Source: Pseudonocardia sp. MH-G8
GTDB taxonomy: Bacteria > Actinomycetota > Actinomycetes > Mycobacteriales > Pseudonocardiaceae
Reading direction: 5' to 3'
Assembly: GCF_002262885.1 (NCBI RefSeq)
Contig: NZ_NKYF01000031.1
Span: 57,527-121,526, forward strand
DNA length: 64,000 nt
Part shown: piece after piece, positions 15,526-24,542 of the stretch
Numbering within the stretch: the stretch's first letter is position 1
How the letters are laid out: every line of letters begins with the position of its first letter
Program-made: the position numbers and the translations under genes
The notes under the pieces: model-generated
Database searches by the model: none
What the model saw: only the letters and a program-made list of their open reading frames with translations
What the model was told of the DNA's origin: nothing

Positions 15526-17082
15526 TCAGCGGCCCACGTAGCCGTGGCGCGTGTCGTCCACCACCAGGGGGCGGTCCAGCGTCGACGGGGGCAGAGGCTG
15601 TGGGAGGCGGTCGCGGGGGAACACCGCGGCCGCCTGCAGCACGGTCTCGTCGAGGAACCTCAGGGGCGGGGCCTGTGCCGAGAGCGTCAGGGCCGGCGGT
15701 GCCCCGCCGGAGCCCGCCAGCGCGAAGCCCCAGTCGCCGAAGCTGGGCACGTGCACGTGGTAGGGCGTCACGGCGAGGCCGGCCGAGGAGATCGTCGAGA
15801 TCGTGCGCCAGTACGCCGTGGGCGTGGAGTACGGGCTGCCTGCCTGCACCGACACCAGCCCACCCGGGTTCAGCGCGGCGCGCACCAATCCGTAGAACTC
15901 GGTGGAGTAGAGCCTGCCCAGGGCCGGGGTGTCGGGGTCGGGCATGTCGACGACCACCGCGTCGAAGCCGTGCGCGGCCGGTTCCCGCAGCCAGGTGAAG
16001 GCGTCGGCGGCGATCACGTCGACGCGCGGGTCGGTCAACGAACCGCCGTTGAGCTCGGCGAGCCGGGTGCGCGCCAGGTCGAGGACGGCCGGGTCCAGGT
16101 CCACCTGCACGATCTCGCGCACCGACGGGTGGCGCAGCACCTCCCGGGCGGCCAGTCCGTCGCCCCCGCCGAGGATCAGCACCCGCTCGGGGTCGTCCGC
16201 CAGCACCGGGTGCACGAGTGTCTCGGTGTAGCGGTACTCGTCGAGGCTGGAGAACTGCAGGTCGCCGTCGAGGTAGAGCCGCACGTCGCCGTTGCGTTCG
16301 GTGAGCACCACCTGCTGGTAGGCCGACTGCTCGGCGACGACGACCGGATCGGCGTAGAGCCGCTGCCGGGCCGTCACCTCGATGTCCTGGGCCCGGACCA
16401 GCAGCACGCCCAGCACGACGGCTGCGGCGAGCAGCGCGGCGGTGGCCGTGCGCCGGGCCGGCACGCTCATCTGCTCCCGCAGCAGGAACGCCGCGACGAC
16501 GGCGGCAGCCGCCAGGTTCACCATCCCGGTCACGGCCGCACCGCGGACCTGCCCGGCCAGCGGCAACAGCACGAACGGCCAGACGAGGCCCCCCAGCAGG
16601 GCACCGGCGTAGTCGGCGGCGTTGAGGTCGGCGAGCACCTTCCCCGACGTGCGGGCGTCGATGCCGGTGCGCCCGGACTGCAGCAGCGTCATCAGCAGGG
16701 GCACCTCCGCCCCGACGAGGACGCCGATCACCGCGGTGGCCCCGACCAGGACGGCGGTGCTCGTGCCGTAGAAGGAGAAGGTGACATACAGCGTCACCGC
16801 GCTGAGCCCGCCCACGACGCCGAGCAGGATCTCCACCCCGACGAAGACCGTCGCCGCGTGCCCCAGCAGGGGCTTCACCAGCAGCGCGCCGGCGCCGAGC
16901 GCCGCCACGAAGCCGGCGACGATCAAGGACGTCTCGGTGATGCCGCCGCCGACGAGGCTCGCCGACAGCGTGAGCAGGACCAGCTCGTAGACCAGCCCGC
17001 AGGCGGCGCAGACGGCCACCGCGGCGAGCAACAGCGGCCGGGCCCACCGCAGAGGGGGCCTCATCCGCGTGCCCGCCGTCAC
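15526..17082 (-). CDS. speE: membrane-fused polyamine aminopropyltransferase (spermidine synthase-like)
   Basis: 518 residues. The first ~230 form seven or more membrane helices; the rest is a spermidine synthase fold with the SAM-type loop ILGGGDGLAAREVLRH, VQVDLDPAVLDLAR, VIAADAFTWLRE and VVVDMPDPDTPALGRLYSTEFY. The start is a GTG at 17082 (an in-frame ATG is at 17064). It closes a five-gene operon whose order (DUF4178, DUF2617, DUF4247, DUF350, SpeE) matches Rv2597-Rv2601 of M. tuberculosis as I recall it. The true substrate of these membrane forms is not well settled. Confidence 0.87.
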   Translation of the reverse strand: MTAGTRMRPPLRWARPLLLAAVAVCAACGLVYELVLLTLSASLVGGGITETSLIVAGFVAALGAGALLVKPLLGHAATVFVGVEILLGVVGGLSAVTLYVTFSFYGTSTAVLVGATAVIGVLVGAEVPLLMTLLQSGRTGIDARTSGKVLADLNAADYAGALLGGLVWPFVLLPLAGQVRGAAVTGMVNLAAAAVVAAFLLREQMSVPARRTATAALLAAAVVLGVLLVRAQDIEVTARQRLYADPVVVAEQSAYQQVVLTERNGDVRLYLDGDLQFSSLDEYRYTETLVHPVLADDPERVLILGGGDGLAAREVLRHPSVREIVQVDLDPAVLDLARTRLAELNGGSLTDPRVDVIAADAFTWLREPAAHGFDAVVVDMPDPDTPALGRLYSTEFYGLVRAALNPGGLVSVQAGSPYSTPTAYWRTISTISSAGLAVTPYHVHVPSFGDWGFALAGSGGAPPALTLSAQAPPLRFLDETVLQAAAVFPRDRLPQPLPPSTLDRPLVVDDTRHGYVGR

Positions 17083-17090
17083 CGGATCGC

Positions 17091-17564
17091 TCAGGACAGC
17101 GCGGCGGCGTTCACCGCGCCGATCGCAACCAGGCTGATGCCCACCGCCCAGGCCGTGCCGTTCATGCGCGGCTCGTTGACGAGGTTGCGCAGGTGGCCGG
17201 GGACGAACGCGTCGAGCAGCCGGAGCGCCACCGCCTGCAGCACGACACCGATGATCCCGTAGACGGCCGAGTCGACCAGGCCCTGGCCCAGGCTGTCGGC
17301 GCTCGTCATGATCGAGGTGACGACGATCATCGCCAGTGCGAGGTGGTTGGCCCCGAGCAGGATCGCCGCGTTCGGGTTGCGGTCGACGTAGACCTGCCGG
17401 CGCAGGTTGCCCGGCGTGAGCAGGTCGAGGGCGAGGAAGCCCAGGCTCAGCACGACGGCGCCGACGACGAAGAACAGCAGCGTCGCGACGATGCCCTGCG
17501 CGAGCGAGCCACCGTCGACCGCGCCGAACTCGAGGGCTTGTACGGCGGTGTGCGTCACGTGCAC
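17091..17564 (-). CDS. DUF350 family membrane protein
   Basis: 157 residues with four membrane helices arranged as two DUF350 repeats (VATLLFFVVGAVVLSLGFLALDLLTPG and VYGIIGVVLQAVALRLLDAFVPG), each followed by a conserved basic/polar loop. The GTG start at 17564 is preceded by AGGAGG. Fourth gene of the SpeE operon, 8 bp before speE. Function unknown. Confidence 0.85.
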   Translation of the reverse strand: MHVTHTAVQALEFGAVDGGSLAQGIVATLLFFVVGAVVLSLGFLALDLLTPGNLRRQVYVDRNPNAAILLGANHLALAMIVVTSIMTSADSLGQGLVDSAVYGIIGVVLQAVALRLLDAFVPGHLRNLVNEPRMNGTAWAVGISLVAIGAVNAAALS

Positions 17565-17595
17565 GGGTTCCTCCTGGATGGTGCGGGGAGCGCGT

Positions 17596-17997
17596 TCACT
17601 TCGAGTCCCCCGGTCCGCCGCTGATGGCGCCGCCCGCGGGCGAGCCCGGGTTGAACCCGGGGCCGAGGTAGGCGAAGAAGCCGCCGCGGTACCGGTCGTC
17701 CAGATCCTCGACGTGGACGGTGCTGCCGGCGGGCGCCGCGCTCACGATCACGATGTCGTCGTCGTAGCGCAGGTACTCGGCGCCGCCGTCGGCCTGCCGC
17801 GCGGCAGGCTGCGCGGCGGCGGCGATCGCGGCGACCGTGGTGCCGACGGGGCTGGTCGCCGTGTAGGTGGCGCTGTCCCCGCTGCGGTTCTGGAGCTGGT
17901 AGGTGTCGTCGAGGTGGTTGCGGACGTCGTTGCCGACGCCGCAGCCGCCCAGCAGCAGCGCGCCGGCGGCGAGAAGCGCGGCGAGGGCCCGGTTCAC
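17596..17997 (-). CDS. DUF4247 family lipoprotein
   Basis: 133 residues from a GTG at 17997 that overlaps the stop of the preceding gene (GTGA). Lipobox LLLGGCGVGND, then the DUF4247 body with YLRYDDDIVIVS and a glycine/serine-rich tail (GPGFNPGSPAGGAISGGPG). Exported, membrane-anchored partner of the SpeE operon; biochemical role unknown. Confidence 0.82.
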   Translation of the reverse strand: MNRALAALLAAGALLLGGCGVGNDVRNHLDDTYQLQNRSGDSATYTATSPVGTTVAAIAAAAQPAARQADGGAEYLRYDDDIVIVSAAPAGSTVHVEDLDDRYRGGFFAYLGPGFNPGSPAGGAISGGPGDSK

Positions 17998-18503
17998 GGC
18001 GTCCACCTGCTCCGCGTCGTCACGATCACGCTCCTCTCGGGGCCGGGGTAGAGGTGCCAGGTCTCCCACGTCCAGCCGCCGGCGGGCAGCGCCGCGGCCG
18101 TGAGCGCGGTCAGCGCCCCCGCTCCGCCCGGGAAGGCGCCGCAGAGCCAGTGCTCCTCGCGCTCCGCCCGGATCCGCAGCCGCGCCGCGGTGGCGTCGAA
18201 CTCCGCGCGCGGAGGTGCCGTGACCGTGGAGGACATCGTGTAGGCGCCCACCTCCGCCCGCTCGGGCAGCTCCTGCCCGCCCGCGGCGAGCGCGTCGCAG
18301 GACACCTGCTCGGTGATCTGCTGCCCGTCCGCCACAGCGGTGACGACGTGCGACGCACCGAGCACGCCGAGCACGAGGGTGGCGCCGCGGCCGTCGTCGA
18401 GGGTGAGCTGCGCCAGCGCGGCGGGTGCGGGCGCGTCGAGGAGCAGGCCCAGCGCCTCGGCCCGGACGTCTCGCGGCTCGACGTCCAGGTCGTGCAGGCT
18501 CAC
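17994..18503 (-). CDS. DUF2617 family protein
   Basis: 169 residues. The start is a GTG at 18503 overlapping the stop of the DUF4178 gene (GTGA), giving strict translational coupling. Features include LGVLGASHVV, EEHWLCGAFPGGAGALTAL and WTWETWHLYPGPE, which fit the DUF2617 family of actinobacteria. No signal peptide or membrane segment, so cytosolic. Function unknown; conserved position in the SpeE operon is the main clue. Confidence 0.82.
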   Translation of the reverse strand: MSLHDLDVEPRDVRAEALGLLLDAPAPAALAQLTLDDGRGATLVLGVLGASHVVTAVADGQQITEQVSCDALAAGGQELPERAEVGAYTMSSTVTAPPRAEFDATAARLRIRAEREEHWLCGAFPGGAGALTALTAAALPAGGWTWETWHLYPGPERSVIVTTRSRWTP

Positions 18504-19096
18504 GTTCCCGGAGCCGAGTGGTAGACGGTGAGCTCGCCGCGCGACACCGAGCGGCCGGTCGAGACCTCCCAGGACTGCGTGGCGGCCCAGCGCTCGAACG
18601 CGATCATGCCGGTGCCGTCGGCGGTGGCGTAGTCCGCGTAGTCGACCTCGCCGCTCGGCGGGGTGCCCGTGGTGCCCTCGGCGGTGTAGCTCGCGCGGCC
18701 GCGCTCGATCTGGCGGTGGACCTTGTCGTCGAGGATCACGTCGCCGTCGGGGGTGAGGCCGGTGCCCTCGCGCCGCATCCACAGCGTCATCTCGAGCTCG
18801 CCCTCGTCGTCCTCGACGGTGAGCCAGCGGCGGCCGGTGGAGCCGTCGAGCAGGTGCTCGCGCCAGGTCGTCCCGCCCTCGGACAGCACGATCGTGCCGC
18901 GGACGACGTGGTCGATCCCGGCGTAGGTGATGATGTCGCCCACCCCGATCTTGTGCGGGTCGTAGACGTCCGGCTCGTTCGCGAGGGGGTCGACGCGGCC
19001 GGGGGCCGCCTTCCCCCGCGACCGCTGCCGCAGCACGAGGACGACGACGCCGGCCAGCACGACGATCACGAGCAGGGCGAGCAGCAGTTCGGTCAT
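18500..19096 (-). CDS. DUF4178 membrane-anchored protein
   Basis: 198 residues from the ATG at 19096. One N-terminal membrane helix (ELLLALLVIVVLAGVVVLVL), then a basic linker and a DUF4178 domain (IGVGDIITYAGIDHVVRGT, WREHLLDGSTGRRWLTVEDD, ELTVYH). First gene of the five-gene SpeE operon, divergent from the LCP gene at 19309; the 212 bp between them should hold both promoters. Confidence 0.82.
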   Translation of the reverse strand: MTELLLALLVIVVLAGVVVLVLRQRSRGKAAPGRVDPLANEPDVYDPHKIGVGDIITYAGIDHVVRGTIVLSEGGTTWREHLLDGSTGRRWLTVEDDEGELEMTLWMRREGTGLTPDGDVILDDKVHRQIERGRASYTAEGTTGTPPSGEVDYADYATADGTGMIAFERWAATQSWEVSTGRSVSRGELTVYHSAPGT

Positions 19097-19308
19097 GACG
19101 GCTCCTCGGACCGGCGGGACTGATCGGCGAGACCCTAGCGTCCGTGGCATCCGGGTGTTCGCACCCACCGGGCGGGGCGGTGCCGCCGTTCGGAGGAGCC
19201 GGGCTGCAGGCGGCCCAACTATAGTGGTCAGGAGGCCTGCGTCGGCGGCCGTGGAGTCCCGGTCGGTCGCGCTGAGGCGCCGGTCCAGGCGCTGGTGACC
19301 GGAGAGAC

Positions 19309-20508
19309 ATGATCGCGAGACGCACCGTGCTGATCACTGTGCGCGCGATCACCGCGCTCGCCTCGGCCGCCGCGCTCGTGGCCGCGGGGTTCGTCTGGTC
19401 GCTGCACCAGCGCGTCGACACCGCCGTCGTCACGAGCGACGCCGCGATCCCCACGCCACGCCCCACCCCGGTGGGCGAGGAGTTCACCGCCCTGCTGGTG
19501 GGGCTCGACGCCCGTACCGACGCCCACGGCGCCCCGCTGCCGCCCGCCCTCCTCGACGCCCTGCACGCCGGGCCCGACGAGGGACAGCTGCACACCGACA
19601 CGATCATCCTGCTGCACGTCCCCGCGGGCGCGGACGCGCAGGCGGTGGCCGTGTCGATCCCGCGCGACTCCTTCGTGCGCATCGCGGGCGGGCGGGGCAC
19701 ACACAAGATCAATTCGGCGTACCGGCGCGGGATGCAGGACGCCGAGGACGCCCTGCGCGCCCAGGGAATCGAGGGCGCCGAGCTCGACCGGCGCGCCCGG
19801 GAGGCGGGCCGGCGCACCCTTGTGGCCACCGTGCAGGAGCTCACGGGCGTCGAGGTGGACCACTTCGCCGAGATCGGCATGGCGGGGTTCGTGGAGCTGA
19901 CCGAGGCCCTCGGCGGGGTGCCCGTGTGCCTGAACGCCCCCGTCCGCGACCCGTACTCCGGTGTCGACCTGCCGGCCGGACCGCACCTGGTGAGCGGGGC
20001 GGGCGCGCTCGCGTTCGTCCGGCAGCGGCACGGGCTCGCCGACGGTGACCTCGACCGCATCGCCCGCCAGCAGGCCTTCGTCGCAGGCCTCAGCAGGCGG
20101 GTGCTGGAGGCGGGCAGCCTCTCCGACCCGCTGCGGCTGCAGCGCCTGCTGGACATCGGCACCCGCTACGTCGTGCTCGACCGGGGCTGGGACCTCGACC
20201 AGGCCCTCACCCAGCTGCGCCGCGTCTCCGGCGAGGCGCTCGCCTTCCACACCATCCCGACCGGCCGCCCCGACCTGCACACCCCGGTGGACGGCATCGC
20301 CGTCGAGATCGACCGCGATGCCGTGCGCGCGTTCGTCGAGGAGTTGCTGGAGGCCGCGCCGTCGACCACGAGACCCACCACCGCGACGATGACCACCGCG
20401 CCCACCGCCACCGCGGAACAGGGCGACTCCGAGCGGGTCACGCTGCGCCCCACCACTGCACCGACGTCGCCGCCGATCACCGCGGGCGGCGTCCCCTGCG
20501 TGGACTGA
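19309..20508 (+). CDS. LytR-CpsA-Psr (LCP) family protein
   Basis: 399 residues: short cytoplasmic N-terminus, one membrane helix (ITALASAAALVAAGFVW), then the extracytoplasmic LCP domain with HTDTIILLHVP, VSIPRDSFV, HKINSAYRRG and RQRHGLADGDLDRIARQQ, the arginine/aspartate motifs that bind polyprenyl pyrophosphate. LCP enzymes transfer polyprenyl-linked glycopolymers to peptidoglycan, and in mycolic-acid relatives arabinogalactan. The C-terminus is a threonine/proline-rich tail without a LytR_C domain. Followed 27 bp later by the S9 peptidase gene. Confidence 0.92.
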   Translation: MIARRTVLITVRAITALASAAALVAAGFVWSLHQRVDTAVVTSDAAIPTPRPTPVGEEFTALLVGLDARTDAHGAPLPPALLDALHAGPDEGQLHTDTIILLHVPAGADAQAVAVSIPRDSFVRIAGGRGTHKINSAYRRGMQDAEDALRAQGIEGAELDRRAREAGRRTLVATVQELTGVEVDHFAEIGMAGFVELTEALGGVPVCLNAPVRDPYSGVDLPAGPHLVSGAGALAFVRQRHGLADGDLDRIARQQAFVAGLSRRVLEAGSLSDPLRLQRLLDIGTRYVVLDRGWDLDQALTQLRRVSGEALAFHTIPTGRPDLHTPVDGIAVEIDRDAVRAFVEELLEAAPSTTRPTTATMTTAPTATAEQGDSERVTLRPTTAPTSPPITAGGVPCVD

Positions 20509-20535
20509 CGCCCGCCCCGGGCACACTGGTCCGCC

Positions 20536-22605
20536 GTGACCGACAGCTTCCCGCGCAGACAGGCCCGCACCCGCCGCTTCACCCTCGGCGCCCCACGCGG
20601 CGTCACCGTCTCGCCCGACGGCGAGCGGGTCGTGTTCCTGCGCAGCCGCGCCGGCACCGACCCCGTCACCTGCCTCTGGACGCTGGACCTGCACACCGGT
20701 GAGGAACGGCTCGTCGTCGACCCGCGTGAGCTGGAAACCGCAGGCGAGGACCTGCCACCGGAGGAGAAGGCCCGCCGCGAGCGCAGCCGGGAACAGGCGG
20801 GCGGCGTCGTCGGCTACGCCACCGACCGGCCGGTCACGACGGCCGCGTTCACACTGTCCGGGAAGCTGTTCGTCGCGGACTTCGCCGGCGGGCTGAGCCC
20901 GCGTCTCGTCGACACCCCCGACGGCGTCGTCGACCCGCGGCCCGACCCGCACGGACGTCGCGTCGCGTTCGTCAGCGGCGGCGCGCTGCACGTCCACGAC
21001 GTCACCGCCCGCACGAACACGGCGCTCGCCGAACCGGACGGTCCGCACGTCACCTACGGCCTCGCCGATTTCGTCGCGGCCGAGGAGATGGGCCGGATGC
21101 GCGGGTACTGGTGGGCGCCCGACGGTGAGTCGCTGCTGGTGGCGCGCGTCGACGACGCGCCCGTGCGGCGCTGGCACATCGCCGACCCCGCGCACCCGGA
21201 GCGCCCGCCCGCCGTCGTCGCCTATCCCGCCGCCGGCACCCCGAACGCCCGCGTGAGCCTCGAACTGATCGCGCTCGACGGCACCGTCGTGCCCGTCCGG
21301 TGGGACGCCGTCCGCGACGAGTACCTCGCCGACGCCGTCTGGGACGCGCACGGACTGCTGGTGGTCGTGCAACAGCGCGACCAGCGCGCCCTGCGGGTGC
21401 TGCGCGTCGACCCGGCCACCGGCGACACCACGCCCGTGCACGAGCAGACCGATGCCGCCTGGGTGGACCTCGTGCCCGGCGTGCCCGCGCACACCGAGTC
21501 GGGCGCGCTGGTCACGGTCGGCGACGTCGAGGGGAGCAAGCGCCTGGTCGTCGACGGCGAGCCGGTGACACCCGCGTCGCTGCAGGTGCGCGACGTCGCC
21601 GACGTCGACGGCGACGTGGTGCTGTTCCGCGCGAGCGAGGACCCCACGTCGATCGGGCTGTGGACCTGGGGACCGGACGGCGTCACGCCGGTCGCGGGCG
21701 GGACGGGGATGCACAGCGGGCGACTGGCCGGCGGCACGCTCGTGGTGACCCGGCAGGACCTGGACACCGACGGCGCCACCACCACCGTGCGGCGCGGCGG
21801 GAGCGAACGCACCATCGCCTCGTTCGCCGACCTGCCCGGCCTGACGCCGCGGGTCACGCTGCTCACCGCGGGCGAGCGCGACCTGCGCGCCGCGGTGCTG
21901 CTGCCCACCGGGCACGAGCCCGGCACCCCGCTGCCGGTCCTCATGGACCCCTATGGCGGCCCGCACGCGCAGCGCGTGGTCGCCGCCCGGAGCGCGTACC
22001 TGACCAGCCAGTGGTTCGCCGACCAGGGCTTCGCCGTCGTCGTCGTCGACGGGCGGGGCACGCCCGGGCGCGGCCCGGCGTTCGAGCGGGCGGTGCACGG
22101 GGACCTCGCCGCGCCCGTGCTGGCCGACCAGGTCGACGCCCTGCACGCCGTCGCGGAGCGGTACCCGGATCTCGACCTCGGCCGCGTCGGCATCCGCGGC
22201 TGGTCCTTCGGCGGTTACCTCGCCGCGCTCGCCGTGCTGCGCCGCCCCGACGTCTTCCACGCGGCCGTCGCGGGCGCACCGGTCACCGACTGGTCGCTCT
22301 ACGACACCCACTACACGGAGCGCTACCTCGGCCGCCCCGACACCGACCCGGACGCCTACGCCCGCTCCTCGCTGATCGACGACGCGCCCGCGCTGACCCG
22401 CCCGCTGCTGCTGGTGCACGGGCTCGCCGACGACAACGTGGTCGCGGCGCACACCCTGCGCCTGTCCTCGGCGCTGCTCGCCGCGGGCCGCCCGCACAGC
22501 GTGCTGCCGCTGTCGGGCGTCACGCACATGACGCCGCAGGAGGTCGTCGCGGAGAACCTGCTCCTGCTGCAGGTCCAGTTCCTCCAGCAGGCCCTGGCGC
22601 CCTGA
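20536..22605 (+). CDS. S9 family (DPP IV-like) serine peptidase
   Basis: 689 residues from a GTG. The N-terminal ~430 residues are a DPP IV-type beta-propeller (FVAAEEMGRMRGYWWAPDG is the DPP IV glutamate motif region). The C-terminal alpha/beta hydrolase has Ser557 (GWSFGGY), Asp632 (HGLADDNV) and His664 (VTHMT) as the catalytic triad. The double-Glu motif (AAEEMGR) suggests removal of N-terminal dipeptides. No signal peptide is seen, so it is likely cytosolic and processes peptides for nutrition. Confidence 0.92.
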   Translation: MTDSFPRRQARTRRFTLGAPRGVTVSPDGERVVFLRSRAGTDPVTCLWTLDLHTGEERLVVDPRELETAGEDLPPEEKARRERSREQAGGVVGYATDRPVTTAAFTLSGKLFVADFAGGLSPRLVDTPDGVVDPRPDPHGRRVAFVSGGALHVHDVTARTNTALAEPDGPHVTYGLADFVAAEEMGRMRGYWWAPDGESLLVARVDDAPVRRWHIADPAHPERPPAVVAYPAAGTPNARVSLELIALDGTVVPVRWDAVRDEYLADAVWDAHGLLVVVQQRDQRALRVLRVDPATGDTTPVHEQTDAAWVDLVPGVPAHTESGALVTVGDVEGSKRLVVDGEPVTPASLQVRDVADVDGDVVLFRASEDPTSIGLWTWGPDGVTPVAGGTGMHSGRLAGGTLVVTRQDLDTDGATTTVRRGGSERTIASFADLPGLTPRVTLLTAGERDLRAAVLLPTGHEPGTPLPVLMDPYGGPHAQRVVAARSAYLTSQWFADQGFAVVVVDGRGTPGRGPAFERAVHGDLAAPVLADQVDALHAVAERYPDLDLGRVGIRGWSFGGYLAALAVLRRPDVFHAAVAGAPVTDWSLYDTHYTERYLGRPDTDPDAYARSSLIDDAPALTRPLLLVHGLADDNVVAAHTLRLSSALLAAGRPHSVLPLSGVTHMTPQEVVAENLLLLQVQFLQQALAP

Positions 22606-22619
22606 GGCCGTGGGCCGGT

Positions 22620-24101
22620 TCAGCCGTGCGCGGCGTGTCCGAAGGTGTGGGCCTCCTCCTCGGAGCAGCGGCGCCGCACCCGGCGGTCGTGGCGCAGGTC
22701 GAGCACCGCGATGACCAGCGCGGCCGACACCGAGAGCACCGCCCCGCCCAGCGCCACCGCGGCCGCCACCGGGAAGTCCTGGCCGGTCGCGCCGAGCACC
22801 AGGTAGAAGGCGCCGGGCAGGGCGGCGGTGCCGATCGCGGCGCCGATCCGCTGCCCGGTCTGCAGCGCTCCCCCGGCGGAGCCGGCCATGCGCACCGGGA
22901 CCTCGCGCAGCGTCAGCGTGATGTTGGGCGAGATCACCAGGCCCCCGCCGATCCCGGCGACGAGCAGCGACGGCGCCATCGCCCACATCAGCGACCCGGC
23001 CGGCACCAGCAGCACCACGGTGATCGTCGCGAGGAGGCCCGTGAGCACGCCGACGAGGCCGATCACGGTCAGCCGCCGGCCGAACCGCTCCACGAGCCGG
23101 CCGCCGACCGCCGCCGACACCGAGGAACCGAGCGCGAAGGCGGTGACCGACAGCCCCGACTGCAGCGGCGTGTAGCCCAGCCCGGACTGCAGGAACAGCG
23201 CGAAGACCAGCCAGATTCCGGAGAAGCCGAGGAAGTAGACGGCGCCAAGGCCGGCGCCGGTGGCGTAGCCGCGGGTGCGGGTGAGCAGCCGCAGGTCGAG
23301 CAACGGTGCGCCGCCGCGGCGCAGCGTGCGCCGCTCCCACCCGACGAACGCCGCCCCCAGCGCCACACCGAGCGGGAACAGCCACCACAGCCGCGCCACG
23401 CCCCCGGACTCGGCCTGCACGAGAGGCAGGAGCACGGCGAGCACACCGCCACCGAGCAGCACCGCGCCCACGACGTCGATGCGCCCCACCCGCTCGTCGC
23501 GCGACACCTCCGGGATCAAGCGGGCCGCGAGCACGAGCGCGACCACACCGATCGGCAGGTTGATCAGGAAGATCCAGCGCCACCCGTCCGGCCCGTCGGC
23601 CAGGGCGAGGATGATCCCACCGACGACGGGGCCCACGGCCGTCGAGATCCCCACCGTCGCGCCGAAGAGCCCGAACGCGCGACCACGCTCGGTGCCCTGG
23701 AACAGCTGCTGGATCAGCGCGGAGTTCTGCGGGGCCAGGGTGCCCGCCGCGAGGCCCTGCGCCAGTCGTGCGGCCACCAGCGTGCCGATGCTCGGCGCCG
23801 CACCGGCCAACCCGCTGAACACCACGAAGGCCGCGAGCGCGCCGAGGAACATCCGCCGCCGTCCCAGCGCGTCGCCCAGGCGGCCCGCCGGGACCAGCGC
23901 GAGCCCGAACGTCAGCGCGTACCCCGACACCACCCACTGCACCCCGGCCGGGGACGCGCCCAGTCCCTGCTGCAGCGACGGCAGCGCCACCGACACGATG
24001 CTGACGTCGAGCAGGCTCATGAACCCGGCGACGAGCGTCACCGAGAGGGCCCGCCACCGGTTCGCGTCGGGCGCGTCCACGTGCGCATCGGCCCTGACCA
24101 C
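22620..24101 (-). CDS. MFS transporter, DHA2 (14-helix) drug exporter type
   Basis: 493 residues with 14 predicted membrane helices. Motif A (GRLGDALGRRRMFLGALAAF) and motif C-like GATVGISTAVGPVVGGII place it among drug:H+ antiporters of the EmrB/QacA group. N-terminus MSLLDVSIVSVALPSLQQ is the DHA2 'D-x-x-I-V-x-x-A-L-P' signature. It has no adjacent regulator; it faces the FKBP gene (divergent) and the peptidase gene (convergent, 14 bp apart). Substrate unknown. Confidence 0.92.
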   Translation of the reverse strand: MVRADAHVDAPDANRWRALSVTLVAGFMSLLDVSIVSVALPSLQQGLGASPAGVQWVVSGYALTFGLALVPAGRLGDALGRRRMFLGALAAFVVFSGLAGAAPSIGTLVAARLAQGLAAGTLAPQNSALIQQLFQGTERGRAFGLFGATVGISTAVGPVVGGIILALADGPDGWRWIFLINLPIGVVALVLAARLIPEVSRDERVGRIDVVGAVLLGGGVLAVLLPLVQAESGGVARLWWLFPLGVALGAAFVGWERRTLRRGGAPLLDLRLLTRTRGYATGAGLGAVYFLGFSGIWLVFALFLQSGLGYTPLQSGLSVTAFALGSSVSAAVGGRLVERFGRRLTVIGLVGVLTGLLATITVVLLVPAGSLMWAMAPSLLVAGIGGGLVISPNITLTLREVPVRMAGSAGGALQTGQRIGAAIGTAALPGAFYLVLGATGQDFPVAAAVALGGAVLSVSAALVIAVLDLRHDRRVRRRCSEEEAHTFGHAAHG

Positions 24102-24167
24102 GAGGCCTGTCTACCCGCGGGGAACCGGTCTGGCACTCTGGGCGCCCCATCCATCTGGAGGAAGCAC

Positions 24168-24542
24168 GTGGCACCGCAGCGACCCGAGGTCGACCCGCAC
24201 GACGGCCCCGCACCCGCCGACCTGCTCGTCGAGGACCTCAGCACCGGCGACGGCGCCGAGGCCACGACCGGCCGCACCGTCGAGGTGCACTACGTGGGCG
24301 TCGCCCACTCCACGGGCGAGGAGTTCGACGCCTCCTGGAACCGCGGGTCCACCCTGCGCTTCCCGCTCGGCACCGGTCGCGTCATCAGCGGTTGGGACCG
24401 CGGCGTCGTCGGGATGAAGGTCGGCGGACGGCGCCGGCTGGTGATCCCGCCGCACCTGGGCTACGGCGACCGCGGCGCGGGCGGCGCGATCAAGCCCGGC
24501 GAGACCCTGATCTTCGTGGTCGACCTGGTGGGCGTGCACTGA
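24168..24542 (+). CDS. FKBP-type peptidyl-prolyl cis-trans isomerase
   Basis: 124 residues from a GTG at 24168 with a strong GGAGGAA at 24157-24163. A single complete FKBP domain: VHYVGV, EFDASWNRG, LGTGRVISGWDRGVVGMKVGGRR, IPPHLGYGDRGAG, LIFVVDLV. No signal peptide, so a cytosolic folding helper. Its stop TGA lies within the likely CTG start of the phosphoesterase gene, implying coupled translation. Confidence 0.95.
   Translation: MAPQRPEVDPHDGPAPADLLVEDLSTGDGAEATTGRTVEVHYVGVAHSTGEEFDASWNRGSTLRFPLGTGRVISGWDRGVVGMKVGGRRRLVIPPHLGYGDRGAGGAIKPGETLIFVVDLVGVH

Noticed and set aside
19228..24213. A 1661-codon open frame on the minus strand
   Set aside because: It is antisense to the LCP and S9 peptidase genes, which have full catalytic motifs, and its product is Arg/Gly/Val-rich with no recognisable domain; long antisense frames are expected at this GC content.
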